From assembly GCA_016235245.1 (NCBI GenBank), contig JACRLO010000008.1, positions 1 through 64,000 of the forward strand: a DNA stretch of 64,000 nucleotides. Reading direction: 5' to 3'. The translations under genes were made by a program, and so were the position numbers. How positions within the stretch are numbered: position 1 is the stretch's first letter; each line of letters begins with the position of its first letter. The notes beneath the pieces were generated by a model, which had not been told where the DNA came from, did not search any database, and saw only the letters and a list, made by a program, of their open reading frames with translations. The DNA comes from Nitrospirota bacterium. GTDB taxonomy: Bacteria; Nitrospirota; Thermodesulfovibrionia; Thermodesulfovibrionales; UBA6898. Shown here one piece after another: positions 56,099 through 64,000 of the stretch.

Positions 56099-57685
56099 TC
56101 AAGATATCCGTTTGTAAACGGCAAGAAATGGACCGGAAAGCTCGCCGTATCGATTCAAGACATCTCCATAGATAAATATAGGTCTGTTGGGGTCAAGCAT
56201 TTCCATATAACCAACGATCTCGTATGACCGATTAAGGTAATTGTTTGCCCAGAGCAGGACTTTGATGTTTGAAAAAACAGTCACACCCCAAGAGCTTGAA
56301 ACATTAGCATAGACAATATAAGCAGGTCGCGTCTGCTCGATTTGGCTGATCATTTCATCCTGCATATCCACTGCAAACGGCTGATTTTCCATTAAGCCGT
56401 ACATATAAATGTGGCCTGTAGCTGCACGACGCTTTGCATAAAAATAGATTTCCGGTTCAGACCCCAAAACAAGAATCCGGTCCTTCTCCGAAGTGCGCTG
56501 AGCTATCATGTCAGCCACCACCCGGGCCTCGGGGAACGGGTTTCTCATATATAAAGCCCTGCTGACTTCATCAGGGGAAAACGTGAAGAAGTAGTCCCGC
56601 TCGACATACATTCCAAAGCTGACTGCAAGTGCCAGCACGATACCTGGCATCCAGCGCAGCACAAACTTGACGTAACGCGCCGACGACAGCCCCTCTGCGG
56701 CAAACAACGCAATAACGGGAAGAACGAGGATGAAATAGTGTTCGCGGAACACAAGTCCCGGGGTGATCGCAAGAAAGGAGCATACCGCAAAACCAAATAT
56801 AAACAGATTGTTTCGTCCGCTTCGTCGCTTCGCGAGCAGCGAGAAGAACCCGATCGCAGCCAAAAGCCATATCAATGGTTGTTTGCCGACTATCCCGGTA
56901 GCGCTGTTGGCGAATAATCGGGCGCCTGCCTCAAGAGGGATTTGTACCGCATATTGGAATGCATACTGCACTGTCCAGAAATAGAACTTATTGAATAAAC
57001 CGACATACCACATTGCAACTGCAAGCAGCGCAACAGGAAACGCCGCAGTAACTATAAAGAGCAGGAGTGCCCTTGCCTTGTTCAGCACTGATACGCCGTG
57101 AATGCGACGAAACTCATCTGCCAATAAAACAGCGCCAAAGAGGACAAATAAAGCAGCGTGCTGTTTCATTAAAATAGCAACCCCGAAACAAAAACCGCTC
57201 ACAAAAAGCCAATATTTGCCGTCCGTCTCAAACGATTTCAACAACGCTGCCAACCCGGCTAACACGAACAGTACGACAAAATGTGTTGCATGAGCAAAAA
57301 CTCCGTCAACAGACTGGCTGAGGGTAAGTATGCCATAAAAGCCTGATGCGAACAATGCCGTTTCACGATCCCCCATCCTCCGCCCCAATTGATAAACAAG
57401 GATCATGCAAAGAACATTCACAATGAACAGCCCCAGGTGAATGCCTACCGACGTCCGGCCGAAAATCGTCATAAATATCGCATACATCAGCGCCGTGCCG
57501 GGAAACTTCATTGTGTATGCTTCCTGGTATGGAGGGACGCCATCGAGCATAAGCTGCGCAATATATGCGAACTCTCCTTCGTCCCGCTCAAGCGGCACAT
57601 CCAATAGCCGGATGCGGACAAAAGCAATCAGGACGACCACTGAAATTAAAACTGCAATTGCGGGCCATCGGTGCATCTCTGACAC
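56099..57685 (-). CDS. GT-C membrane glycosyltransferase (GT39/ArnT-like)
   Basis: A 528-residue polytopic protein. VPLERDEGEFAYIAQL (D35, E36) is the catalytic acidic loop of GT39/ArnT-type enzymes, and YQEAYTMKFPGT is the following conserved loop. About 11-12 helices are predicted by eye, and the C-terminal 110 residues form a soluble domain (ILVLGSEPEIYFYAKRR, YIVYANVS). Such enzymes use polyprenyl-phosphate sugars outside the membrane. It is upstream of a TMTC-like gene on the same strand. Confidence 0.88.
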   Translation of the reverse strand: MSEMHRWPAIAVLISVVVLIAFVRIRLLDVPLERDEGEFAYIAQLMLDGVPPYQEAYTMKFPGTALMYAIFMTIFGRTSVGIHLGLFIVNVLCMILVYQLGRRMGDRETALFASGFYGILTLSQSVDGVFAHATHFVVLFVLAGLAALLKSFETDGKYWLFVSGFCFGVAILMKQHAALFVLFGAVLLADEFRRIHGVSVLNKARALLLFIVTAAFPVALLAVAMWYVGLFNKFYFWTVQYAFQYAVQIPLEAGARLFANSATGIVGKQPLIWLLAAIGFFSLLAKRRSGRNNLFIFGFAVCSFLAITPGLVFREHYFILVLPVIALFAAEGLSSARYVKFVLRWMPGIVLALAVSFGMYVERDYFFTFSPDEVSRALYMRNPFPEARVVADMIAQRTSEKDRILVLGSEPEIYFYAKRRAATGHIYMYGLMENQPFAVDMQDEMISQIEQTRPAYIVYANVSSSWGVTVFSNIKVLLWANNYLNRSYEIVGYMEMLDPNRPIFIYGDVLNRYGELSGPFLAVYKRIS

Positions 57686-57808
57686 TTTTTTATCAGGTGG
57701 TCTAATTGCTCACTCCAATTCTGACATCTAGTCTATTCAGGAAAGACATCCATTCATTATCATACTGCATAACTTCAGCAGCCAGTTATCATGCTCGAAA
57801 TCGTTCAT

Positions 57809-59452
57809 TCAGGGGCGCCACCCCTGAATCATAATTAAAGAAATATTCTCAAATCCATTTACCTGCCCCAGATCCGGCAACGGAATCTGCTCCACGGTCT
57901 GCCAATGAGACTGGAGTGCAAAAGCAGCCTGCTGCGACCAATGGAGCTGATAGGCGCCTTCGCTCCAGCCATATGGCGAATATGGCGCAGGAGGAATATC
58001 TCCGGGAACTTCCCCGGGCCGCAGAAAATCCAGTTCGCCAACTAACCAGACACGGTTGCCGTTTTTTAATGTCATGAACATTTTCTCAATAGCAGGTTTT
58101 AACGGCTCACTTTGCACCATTCGATCCTTAAATAGATCATAGCGATGCACACTGTGATCTTCAATTTCCGGAATGGTGATCCACGTGCTTGAACCTTTGT
58201 AATAACGGGCAAACGAAATGCCAAGATAAAAGGGATATATGACGACTAAATCGTCTGTTGCCGAGATCGACTGAAGTTTTGAAGCGAGGGCATCCATATT
58301 GGTTCTGCGCACATGTGCGGCATCCCATGAAGTCAATGCGATGGAAACTGCAATCCCCGCAATGCAAACAGATCGAAGCGTTCTGCCCAAGGCATTTTCA
58401 CAGACGAGGTCAACAGCTTTATCCAGGATTACTGCCATCATGGCCATGAGCGGCAGATAGTTCCACCCCTGGGTAGAAATAGCCAATATCTTGACGAAGG
58501 CGATATAGGAAATGATCCCAACTACCAACGTAACAAGGAGATACACAACAATATTAATGCGGTCCCTCGACTGATTTCCGGAAGATGAGACCACTATCCG
58601 GACAAATACAATCAGGGCGAGGAGGAGGGACAGTAACCAGACCCATGTAAGGAATCCGCCGGCAGGATCAGCGGCCTGCCTGAACTTGTCGATAATCCAT
58701 GAGAGCGTAATCGGGTTTTTATAGATGACGTTCCAATCACCTGCTTTTGCGATAGGATAAACATAAGGCAGAAGGGAAGCAGCCGACAGTACACCAATAC
58801 CAAGAGGGAAGATAATGAGTTTCGTATCCCGGCGCATAATGCCGACGGTGACCGCTCCCATGCAAAGCGCCAGTAATAAGAATGCATTATTGTACTGGCA
58901 TTGAACGCTCAGAACGGCAAATAGAAGGCTTACTGCCATTCGACGCATTGTCGGCTCCTGTATGGTTCGCCATACCGTACCCAATGTCAGCAGGATCAGA
59001 ATCACACCTAATCCGTAAGCTCGCAGTGAATCTGCAAAAAATGCAGTCGGACAAATGGAGAAGAATACCAAGGACAAAAGTGGCAGACGCATTGCCAGAC
59101 TGCGAGTTGCAGACCATATTGCACCCAATGTACCGAGACCTACGATCAACCCGAGCGCTCGAAGGGAAAGGTCGGATGCTCCGAAACCGAGGGCAACCCA
59201 TGAACGAAGGGTAAGCAGCCAAAGCATAGGGAATGACTCAAACTGCATTTTGTCCCAGATTTCGGTAAACGACGGGAACGTGCTGATGTTCAGCGTATTG
59301 ATTTCATCACGCCAGAGCCCACCGGAATGAGTGAATACCGAAACATGCAGGAATGCCGAAGCAAACAGCAATGCAACGAATAGGCCTCGTTCAATCCGGG
59401 AAATAGCTGCTTTACTGGAAGATCTGCTCAAATCTGTCATCGCATTACCCAT
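57809..59452 (-). CDS. GT-C membrane glycosyltransferase-like protein
   Basis: A 547-residue polytopic protein with the loop GGLWRDEINTLNI (D49, E50), again the position of the GT39-type catalytic acids. Many hydrophobic helices follow, and a soluble C-terminal region contains the MFMTLKNGNRVWLVGELDF segment. It resembles the broad GT39/ArnT-related group but differs from the neighbouring gene. The initiator could also be the Met at residue 5. Third GT39-like gene of the region. Confidence 0.8.
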   Translation of the reverse strand: MGNAMTDLSRSSSKAAISRIERGLFVALLFASAFLHVSVFTHSGGLWRDEINTLNISTFPSFTEIWDKMQFESFPMLWLLTLRSWVALGFGASDLSLRALGLIVGLGTLGAIWSATRSLAMRLPLLSLVFFSICPTAFFADSLRAYGLGVILILLTLGTVWRTIQEPTMRRMAVSLLFAVLSVQCQYNNAFLLLALCMGAVTVGIMRRDTKLIIFPLGIGVLSAASLLPYVYPIAKAGDWNVIYKNPITLSWIIDKFRQAADPAGGFLTWVWLLSLLLALIVFVRIVVSSSGNQSRDRINIVVYLLVTLVVGIISYIAFVKILAISTQGWNYLPLMAMMAVILDKAVDLVCENALGRTLRSVCIAGIAVSIALTSWDAAHVRRTNMDALASKLQSISATDDLVVIYPFYLGISFARYYKGSSTWITIPEIEDHSVHRYDLFKDRMVQSEPLKPAIEKMFMTLKNGNRVWLVGELDFLRPGEVPGDIPPAPYSPYGWSEGAYQLHWSQQAAFALQSHWQTVEQIPLPDLGQVNGFENISLIMIQGWRP

Positions 59453-59546
59453 ATCAAACGGCCCCTGGCATAATTACTGATCGTAAACAGGGGCTCTTTC
59501 ATCTGTCAGCTCAGAACGGAAGTCCAATGCATTTCGGGATAGCTTC

Positions 59547-59939
59547 TTAGTCACTCTGCTGAAATGGGACCGCGGGGACCTTCTTCGTGAAGTCCTCCCA
59601 GGTCAGGCCCGGTGTCTTCACGTCGTGGATCATTTCGCGGTATTCCAAATAGATTCGCTGCACTTCCCCGGGAGTATACGTCTTTTCAATAAGCCCCAGT
59701 TTCTCGGCACGAAGAAGTGCCCGGTAGGCACTCACGATCGAATGGATATCGCGAAACAAAACAATCCTTGCCCGGCAATCATCCGCGATGGATTGGTCCT
59801 CCTTCGCTGCGCGGGTGAAGGTCTCTATGGCCTTCGTCATGGTCGGGTGATCAAAAGAGTCAGCAGATATGCAACTCCATGGCCCATTGGGACAGAATTT
59901 ACTTTTCCCATGCAGACAGAATACCAGCGAAATATGCAA
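59547..59939 (-). CDS. Hypothetical protein, possibly partial
   Basis: A 130-residue frame; a shorter start at 59840 gives 97 residues, MTKAIETFTRAAKED onward. Mostly helical and charged, with VQRIYLEYREMIHDVK and WEDFTKKVPAVPF near the C-terminus. The first 33 residues look unlike protein, so the shorter form is preferable. No family recognised; it may be the remnant of a larger gene. No clear ribosome binding site. Confidence 0.4.
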   Translation of the reverse strand: MHISLVFCLHGKSKFCPNGPWSCISADSFDHPTMTKAIETFTRAAKEDQSIADDCRARIVLFRDIHSIVSAYRALLRAEKLGLIEKTYTPGEVQRIYLEYREMIHDVKTPGLTWEDFTKKVPAVPFQQSD

Positions 59940-60057
59940 ATCGTCAATGTACTTACAGCAAATTCAGGAGTAACATAGGCACTCCCAGGAGTTATTGGAC
60001 CTCCCCCTGCCTGATGCACTTCATCATCCGTAACCAACCTGTGATAAGATAAAAAAG

Positions 60058-61917
60058 ATGTGCATGAAAAAAAAATATCTCATGGCTTCCGCTTTGCTTT
60101 TAGTAACGTCGCTGGTCTACTGGCAGGTTTCCGGACATGATTTTATCAGTTATGACGACCCTGTCGTGGTATACGAAAACAGTCATGTCCTTTCAGGGCT
60201 GACCATTGAAAATATTAGCTGGGCCTTTACCACAACCTATTTTTCAAGCTGGTATCCACTAACCTGGATTTCACATATGCTGGATGTACAGTTATTTGGA
60301 CTCTCGCCAGGCAAGCATCATCTCATGAATCTGGGGTTGCATATTCTCAACACTTCGCTGCTTTTATTGATATTGATCAGGATGACAGGCGAGTTCTGGA
60401 AGAGCCTGTTTGTGGCAAGTCTGTTTGCCCTGCATCCCATGCATGTGGAATCCGTGGCATGGATAGCTGAGCGCAAGGATGTGCTGAGTACTTTTTTCTG
60501 GCTGCTTACTGTCTGGGCCTACGTAAAGTATGTCGAACAACCAAGAGTATGGCGATATCTTTTTGTTTGCATTTATTTTGCCTGCAGCCTGATGGCAAAG
60601 CCGATGCCGGTGACCCTGCCACTAGTGCTGTTGCTCTTTGATTATTGGCCTCTCTGCAGAATTCCCGGTATGCACTATCGTTGCCGTGCCGAACAGGAAC
60701 ATAAAGTATATCGGATCAGCTCTCAACCTGCTTCCGTATCAGGATTGATTCTGGAAAAATTGCCGTTGCTGCTTATTTCAGCTTCCGCAAGTGCTGTGAC
60801 CTTCATCGTGCAGCAACGAGGGGAAGGACTTGTTTCTTTGGGAACAGTGCCACTCCTGCTACGCTGCTCCAATGCTCTCGTCACTTATATGAAGTATATT
60901 GAAAAGATGTTATGGCCTGCCGAACTATCAATCATATATCCACTGAAAAAGCATATCAACAGCAGTGAACTGCTTTTTGCCATTGCCTTATTGTTTCTCA
61001 TATCTTCTATTGTCATCAGATTCCGGAAGAAAATCCCCTATCTACCTGTCGGTTGGCTCTTCTTCCTCATAACCCTGCTTCCGGTTATAGGAATTATCCA
61101 GGTCGGCGATCAGGCAATGGCCGACCGTTACACCTATATTCCCTATACGGGACTGTTTATCATGATTACCTGGGGAGCCGCTGATATTGCCGGGCAGTGG
61201 CAGAAACGATCTTCTTTCATGGGCGTTATAGCGGGTATTGTCCTCGTTTTGATAACTGTGGGAACCTGGAATCGCCTCGGATACTGGAAAAACACGAAAG
61301 AACTATTTGGTCAGGCAGTTACGGTCGCTGGCGATTATTTTGTTGCACAGAAATTTCTAGGTATCGCTCTTTTGGACGAAATGAAAATTGATGAAGCCAT
61401 AAATCATCTGGAAATTGCAATTCGTGACAAACCTGATTTTGCCGAAGCTCACTATAACCTGGGAAATGCGTGGGGGAAAAAGGGGAACACCTCAAAAGCA
61501 ATTGACAGTTTCGGCAGGGCGATCCTGTTTAAGCCCGATTTTATGGATGCGTATCTCAATCGGGCAATTCTCTATGTGCGTCTGGGGGATTACGGCAGGG
61601 CAGAAGCTGATGTTTTAAGAGTGCTTGCTTTCAATCTTCAGCCGTCAGCAACCAACCATTGCACACCGGAAGAAACCAACTTTCTCCTGGGCACAATCTA
61701 CTCTGATACCGGCGATCAGGAAAAGGCGATAGAGTATATTTCCCGGGCAATTACATTCAAGCCGACCTATTATGCTGCCTATCTCAAACGGGGGCTTGTC
61801 TATAAAAAGGCCGGGCGGTCCGCCGATGCCGCGGCTGATTTCACACGAGCCTGTCAGGGAGGAAATTCAGAGGGGTGTATGCAGCTGAATGCTCTCCCAT
61901 CTCATGTCCGTTTCTGA
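60058..61917 (+). CDS. TMTC-like membrane protein with C-terminal TPRs (putative O-glycosyltransferase)
   Basis: A 619-residue protein and a more distant third member. GHDFISYDDPVVVYENSHV holds the acidic pair (D33, D34); WYPLTWISHMLDVQLFGL, HPMHVESVAWIAERKDVLS and GDQAMADRYTYIPYTGLF are the conserved motifs of bacterial TMTC-type proteins (DUF1736-like). Residues about 440-600 form TPRs (AHYNLGNAWGKKGNTSKAI, AYLNRAILYVRLGDYGRAE, AAYLKRGLVYKKAGRSADAAAD). Located between the hypothetical protein and the DUF5989 gene. Confidence 0.87.
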   Translation: MCMKKKYLMASALLLVTSLVYWQVSGHDFISYDDPVVVYENSHVLSGLTIENISWAFTTTYFSSWYPLTWISHMLDVQLFGLSPGKHHLMNLGLHILNTSLLLLILIRMTGEFWKSLFVASLFALHPMHVESVAWIAERKDVLSTFFWLLTVWAYVKYVEQPRVWRYLFVCIYFACSLMAKPMPVTLPLVLLLFDYWPLCRIPGMHYRCRAEQEHKVYRISSQPASVSGLILEKLPLLLISASASAVTFIVQQRGEGLVSLGTVPLLLRCSNALVTYMKYIEKMLWPAELSIIYPLKKHINSSELLFAIALLFLISSIVIRFRKKIPYLPVGWLFFLITLLPVIGIIQVGDQAMADRYTYIPYTGLFIMITWGAADIAGQWQKRSSFMGVIAGIVLVLITVGTWNRLGYWKNTKELFGQAVTVAGDYFVAQKFLGIALLDEMKIDEAINHLEIAIRDKPDFAEAHYNLGNAWGKKGNTSKAIDSFGRAILFKPDFMDAYLNRAILYVRLGDYGRAEADVLRVLAFNLQPSATNHCTPEETNFLLGTIYSDTGDQEKAIEYISRAITFKPTYYAAYLKRGLVYKKAGRSADAAADFTRACQGGNSEGCMQLNALPSHVRF

Positions 61918-61985
61918 CCTCCCTGTGCTTGTACCCCCAGGATTCCACTTATCATCCAGACCGGGTTAGGGAAGGTCATATCCTT

Positions 61986-62138
61986 TCAAAAAAGCGTATA
62001 AATAAAAGGTGCAACAGCGCTGCCCTGGGTCAGGACGATCAGAACGCTGAGCAGCAGCAGAACAATGATGATCGGCAGGAGCCAGAACTTTTTGCGTTCT
62101 CGCATAAAGCTCCACAGGTCTTTAAGCAGTTCAAACAT
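61986..62138 (-). CDS. DUF5989 family small membrane protein (50 aa)
   Basis: A 50-residue protein that opens with MFELLKDLWSFMRERKKFWL and has one hydrophobic helix (LLPIIIVLLLLSVLIVL), then TQGSAVAPFIYTLF at the C-terminus. This matches DUF5989, a very conserved small protein encoded in exopolysaccharide, antibiotic and saxitoxin-like clusters beside carbamoyltransferase and SxtJ-like genes. The ATG shares its A with an upstream stop (TGATG), which implies translational coupling to whatever gene preceded it. The role is unknown. Confidence 0.85.
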   Translation of the reverse strand: MFELLKDLWSFMRERKKFWLLPIIIVLLLLSVLIVLTQGSAVAPFIYTLF

Positions 62139-62236
62139 CAGTAAGGTTTCTCCATGGTATCAGATTTTTTTGCCATGCCGGGCTTGCGATAGCTCCGGGT
62201 AAAGGGCATGAATTTCCACTGCAGCTTGAATCCAAT
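62138..62236 (-). pseudogene. Possible C-terminal remnant of an SxtJ-like gene
   Basis: An open stretch of 32 codons between in-frame stops ends TDxMEKPY-like (KSDTMEKPY) and stops exactly at the DUF5989 start with one base overlap. That is the arrangement expected for sxtJ, which normally lies between carbamoyltransferase and DUF5989 genes. PFTRSYRKPG resembles the Ser-Tyr-x-x-Arg tail of SxtJ proteins. There is no room for the about 130-residue whole gene. The identification is an inference from position and weak similarity. Confidence 0.4.
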
Positions 62237-62258
62237 TCAGGTATGTCAGTCCCCATGT

Positions 62259-63800
62259 TCAATCCAGGACAAAATCAAGCTGCCAGTTCTTATTTTCCTG
62301 CCAAACCGGCTGTGAACGCTTGTCGAACAAAATATTTTCCATAACCAGATAATCCATTTCCGTGCGCATGAAACAACGGTATGCGTCTTCCGGACTGCAT
62401 ACCAGCGGCTCTCCGCGAACATTGAACGAGGTGTTCACCAGCAGGCTGCAACCGGTGAGAGCCTTGAACGCCTGCAGCAGGCGGTAATAGCGGGGATTTG
62501 AGGCCTCGCTTACGGTCTGGATCCGCGCAGTATAGTCCACATGTGTAACTGCTGGGATTGTCGAGCGGACCACCTTCAGTTTATCAATACCGGACAACCG
62601 CTCCTGTGCACCCTCCAGAGAAATACGCTGTACGGGTATCACTTCACCCACCAGCAGCATGTAAGGGCTCGCCCGGTCAAGTTCGAAATAAACTGCCGCA
62701 TCTTCTTCCAGCACAGAAGGCGCAAACGGCCTGAAGGACTCACGGTACTTGATCTTCAGGTTCATCACCGATTGCATAGCCGGGCTTCTGGCATCACCCA
62801 GGATGGAACGTCCGCCCAATGCACGCGGCCCGAACTCCATCCGGCCCTGAAACCAGCCGATTACCTGCTCCTCTGCCAACAGCTGTGCGATTTTCTCATA
62901 GAGTTCATTCTCAGTCATTTCCTGGTATGAGGCCCCGATGGAATCAAGATATATCCTTATCTCCGAACAGGAAAACGACGGGCCTAAATAAGAGCCCTGC
63001 ATCGAATCCGTCCCTGTGCACTGTCGCGGCTGATCAAGATACTGATGCCAGACAGCAAGAGCCGATCCGACAGCGCTGCCGGCATCTCCAGCTGCAGGTT
63101 GTATCCAGATATCCCGGAACGGTCCTTTCTCCTTACCTGTATTTATCAGGGCCTGTCTCCTCAGAAAATCATACATAATGGCGCTGACCTTCGTATGTCC
63201 GGCAGGCGTCCAGTGCCAGCCGTTCGCCGGAAAGGTCTCGGCCCCATAAAGCTGCACATACGCTATCCCCTCAGCCCTTAGGATATTCTCCACGTCAATA
63301 TGCGGCTCAACGAGACCGACAACCAGCAAGGCTCCTCTCTGCTCGATAACGGTCTTTAATCCATGAATAATTTCAGGTGTCGGATTGTCAACCGCAATAA
63401 GAGGCGGGGCAAACGCATTCACGATAAGCCGGACCACATAACTGTTCACCAGCCAGGGATGGTTTCTTCCAAAATAGGACAACGAGGTTGGAACAGGGAC
63501 ACCCTTCAGGGTCATGCTCTTGTTCCTGTCGAAATAAGGTTTATAGTATTCGCCCTGACCGATGCTATTCAATGAATTCTCGACAAAATCATTGTATGAG
63601 CAGAAGATAAGCACCACAACGCGTGGACGATAATGATCAAACTGGTCCATAAGCAGTAGTAGTTCCTGATCTGTGCTGTAGCCGCTGACACCCAGATTGT
63701 ATATGTTCCAGTCCGGCAGGCAGGGTCGCAGTTTTTCTGTAAACCGATCGGCGGCCTCCACGTCATACCCCCACACGAAGGAATCTCCAATAAACAGCAA
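62259..63800 (-). CDS. SGNH hydrolase fused to a carbamoyltransferase C-terminal domain
   Basis: A 513-residue frame. Residues 1-220 form an SGNH-type hydrolase: FIGDSFVWGY (Ser7), LGVSGYSTDQELLLL (block II), CSYNDFVEN (Asn70) and WHWTPAGH (block V), where the usual Asp appears as Asn194. From about residue 226 (GPFRDIWIQPAAGDAG) it is the C-terminal domain of NodU/CmcH-type carbamoyltransferases (MEFGPRALGGRSIL, YRESFRPFAPSVL, NTSFNVRGEPLVCSP). The ASKHA N-terminal domain that makes the carbamoyl donor is absent. The start is TTG at 63800. It may be an ATG at 63826 if one A was lost in the A tract at 63807-63811. A fusion, deletion product or chimera. Confidence 0.8.
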   Translation of the reverse strand: MLFIGDSFVWGYDVEAADRFTEKLRPCLPDWNIYNLGVSGYSTDQELLLLMDQFDHYRPRVVVLIFCSYNDFVENSLNSIGQGEYYKPYFDRNKSMTLKGVPVPTSLSYFGRNHPWLVNSYVVRLIVNAFAPPLIAVDNPTPEIIHGLKTVIEQRGALLVVGLVEPHIDVENILRAEGIAYVQLYGAETFPANGWHWTPAGHTKVSAIMYDFLRRQALINTGKEKGPFRDIWIQPAAGDAGSAVGSALAVWHQYLDQPRQCTGTDSMQGSYLGPSFSCSEIRIYLDSIGASYQEMTENELYEKIAQLLAEEQVIGWFQGRMEFGPRALGGRSILGDARSPAMQSVMNLKIKYRESFRPFAPSVLEEDAAVYFELDRASPYMLLVGEVIPVQRISLEGAQERLSGIDKLKVVRSTIPAVTHVDYTARIQTVSEASNPRYYRLLQAFKALTGCSLLVNTSFNVRGEPLVCSPEDAYRCFMRTEMDYLVMENILFDKRSQPVWQENKNWQLDFVLD

Positions 63801-63886
63801 TCCCGCTTTTTCAGATCAGAAAGCATTTTCGATACATGCTCATTTTTTCAATCACTGTGCAGAGTTTGCTCCTGTCTCATGATCTA

Positions 63887-64000
63887 TTATCTGCGCTCAA
63901 GCTCACGCACCCGCTCCTCTGCATACGCCTGTGAGCCAGGGACGTTATTGGCTCCGGGAATGGACAGAAAAAAAAGGTAGTCTGCCAACGCCTCTTTCTG
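63887..64000 (-). CDS. C-terminal end of a further TMTC-like membrane-TPR protein, cut by the window edge
   Basis: The last 37 codons of a gene that extends past base 64000. The end reads KEALADYLFFLSIPG, then SQAYAEERVRELERR and stop, matching the C-terminal TPR of the proteins at 50324 and 54430 (for example KEALTDFKRFLSLKG and YAEARVLELSK). It is thus a fourth member of the family, upstream of the SGNH-carbamoyltransferase gene on the same strand. Confidence 0.75.
   Translation of the reverse strand, partial: QKEALADYLFFLSIPGANNVPGSQAYAEERVRELERR

Overview
The window looks like a chromosomal segment of an anaerobic, diderm bacterium, most plausibly a Nitrospirota (Thermodesulfovibrionia-like) or related deep-branching lineage. 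This rests on gene content, not on a database search: a four-subunit pyruvate:ferredoxin oxidoreductase, many cobalamin-binding radical SAM enzymes, periplasmic c-type cytochromes, an MglA/MglB pair, a GT9 heptosyltransferase-like enzyme and E. coli-like ribosome binding sites. I saw no tRNA, rRNA, CRISPR array, insertion sequence or prophage.

About 1-34 kb is mostly housekeeping. It opens with the tail of a receiver-domain protein, then a minus-strand run: F420/NADP oxidoreductase-like protein, orphan branched-chain amino-acid binding lipoprotein, thiE, accC, accB, efp, an M24 peptidase and aroQ. Next come a roadblock protein with a TPR protein, then coaBC-rpoZ-gmk-remA-yicC. A plus-strand block holds porGDAB with a recognisable promoter, followed by mglB-mglA. 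A Mur ligase, a receiver-SPOR fusion, a zinc-ribbon membrane protein, a U32 peptidase and rnhA run on the minus strand. A DUF2007 protein, an SspB-like adaptor, xerD, a YprB-type nuclease, a tetraheme cytochrome, a tRNA methyltransferase, a phosphoglycolate phosphatase-like HAD, a secreted monoheme protein and ald follow. The F1 ATP synthase operon with b and b' (28.2-34.0 kb) has a good promoter, but its atpA gene is broken by a net loss of 59 bases.

About 34-39 kb is transitional: a BchE-like radical SAM protein, a small membrane protein, a monocistronic pseudopilin and an orphan LuxE-like acyl-protein synthetase.

About 39-64 kb is an accessory, surface-glycan or protein-glycosylation region. 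It contains a GT2, three GT39-like GT-C membrane glycosyltransferases, and three complete plus one partial TMTC-like membrane-TPR proteins. It also has a tight minus-strand operon in which SPASM and cobalamin-binding radical SAM enzymes alternate (two of each), between methyltransferases and a GT9. A secreted seven-repeat SBBP beta-propeller protein sits between two of the TMTC-like genes. At the right end lies a carbamoyltransferase locus that appears rearranged: an SGNH hydrolase is fused to a carbamoyltransferase C-terminal domain, followed by what may be the tail of an SxtJ-like gene and an intact 50-residue DUF5989 gene.

The most interesting candidates are the alternating radical SAM operon and the pairing of TMTC-like glycosyltransferases with the SBBP propeller. 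Several apparent lesions (atpA, the SGNH start, the SBBP tail, the carbamoyltransferase and SxtJ loci) could be real decay or assembly errors; read mapping would decide.
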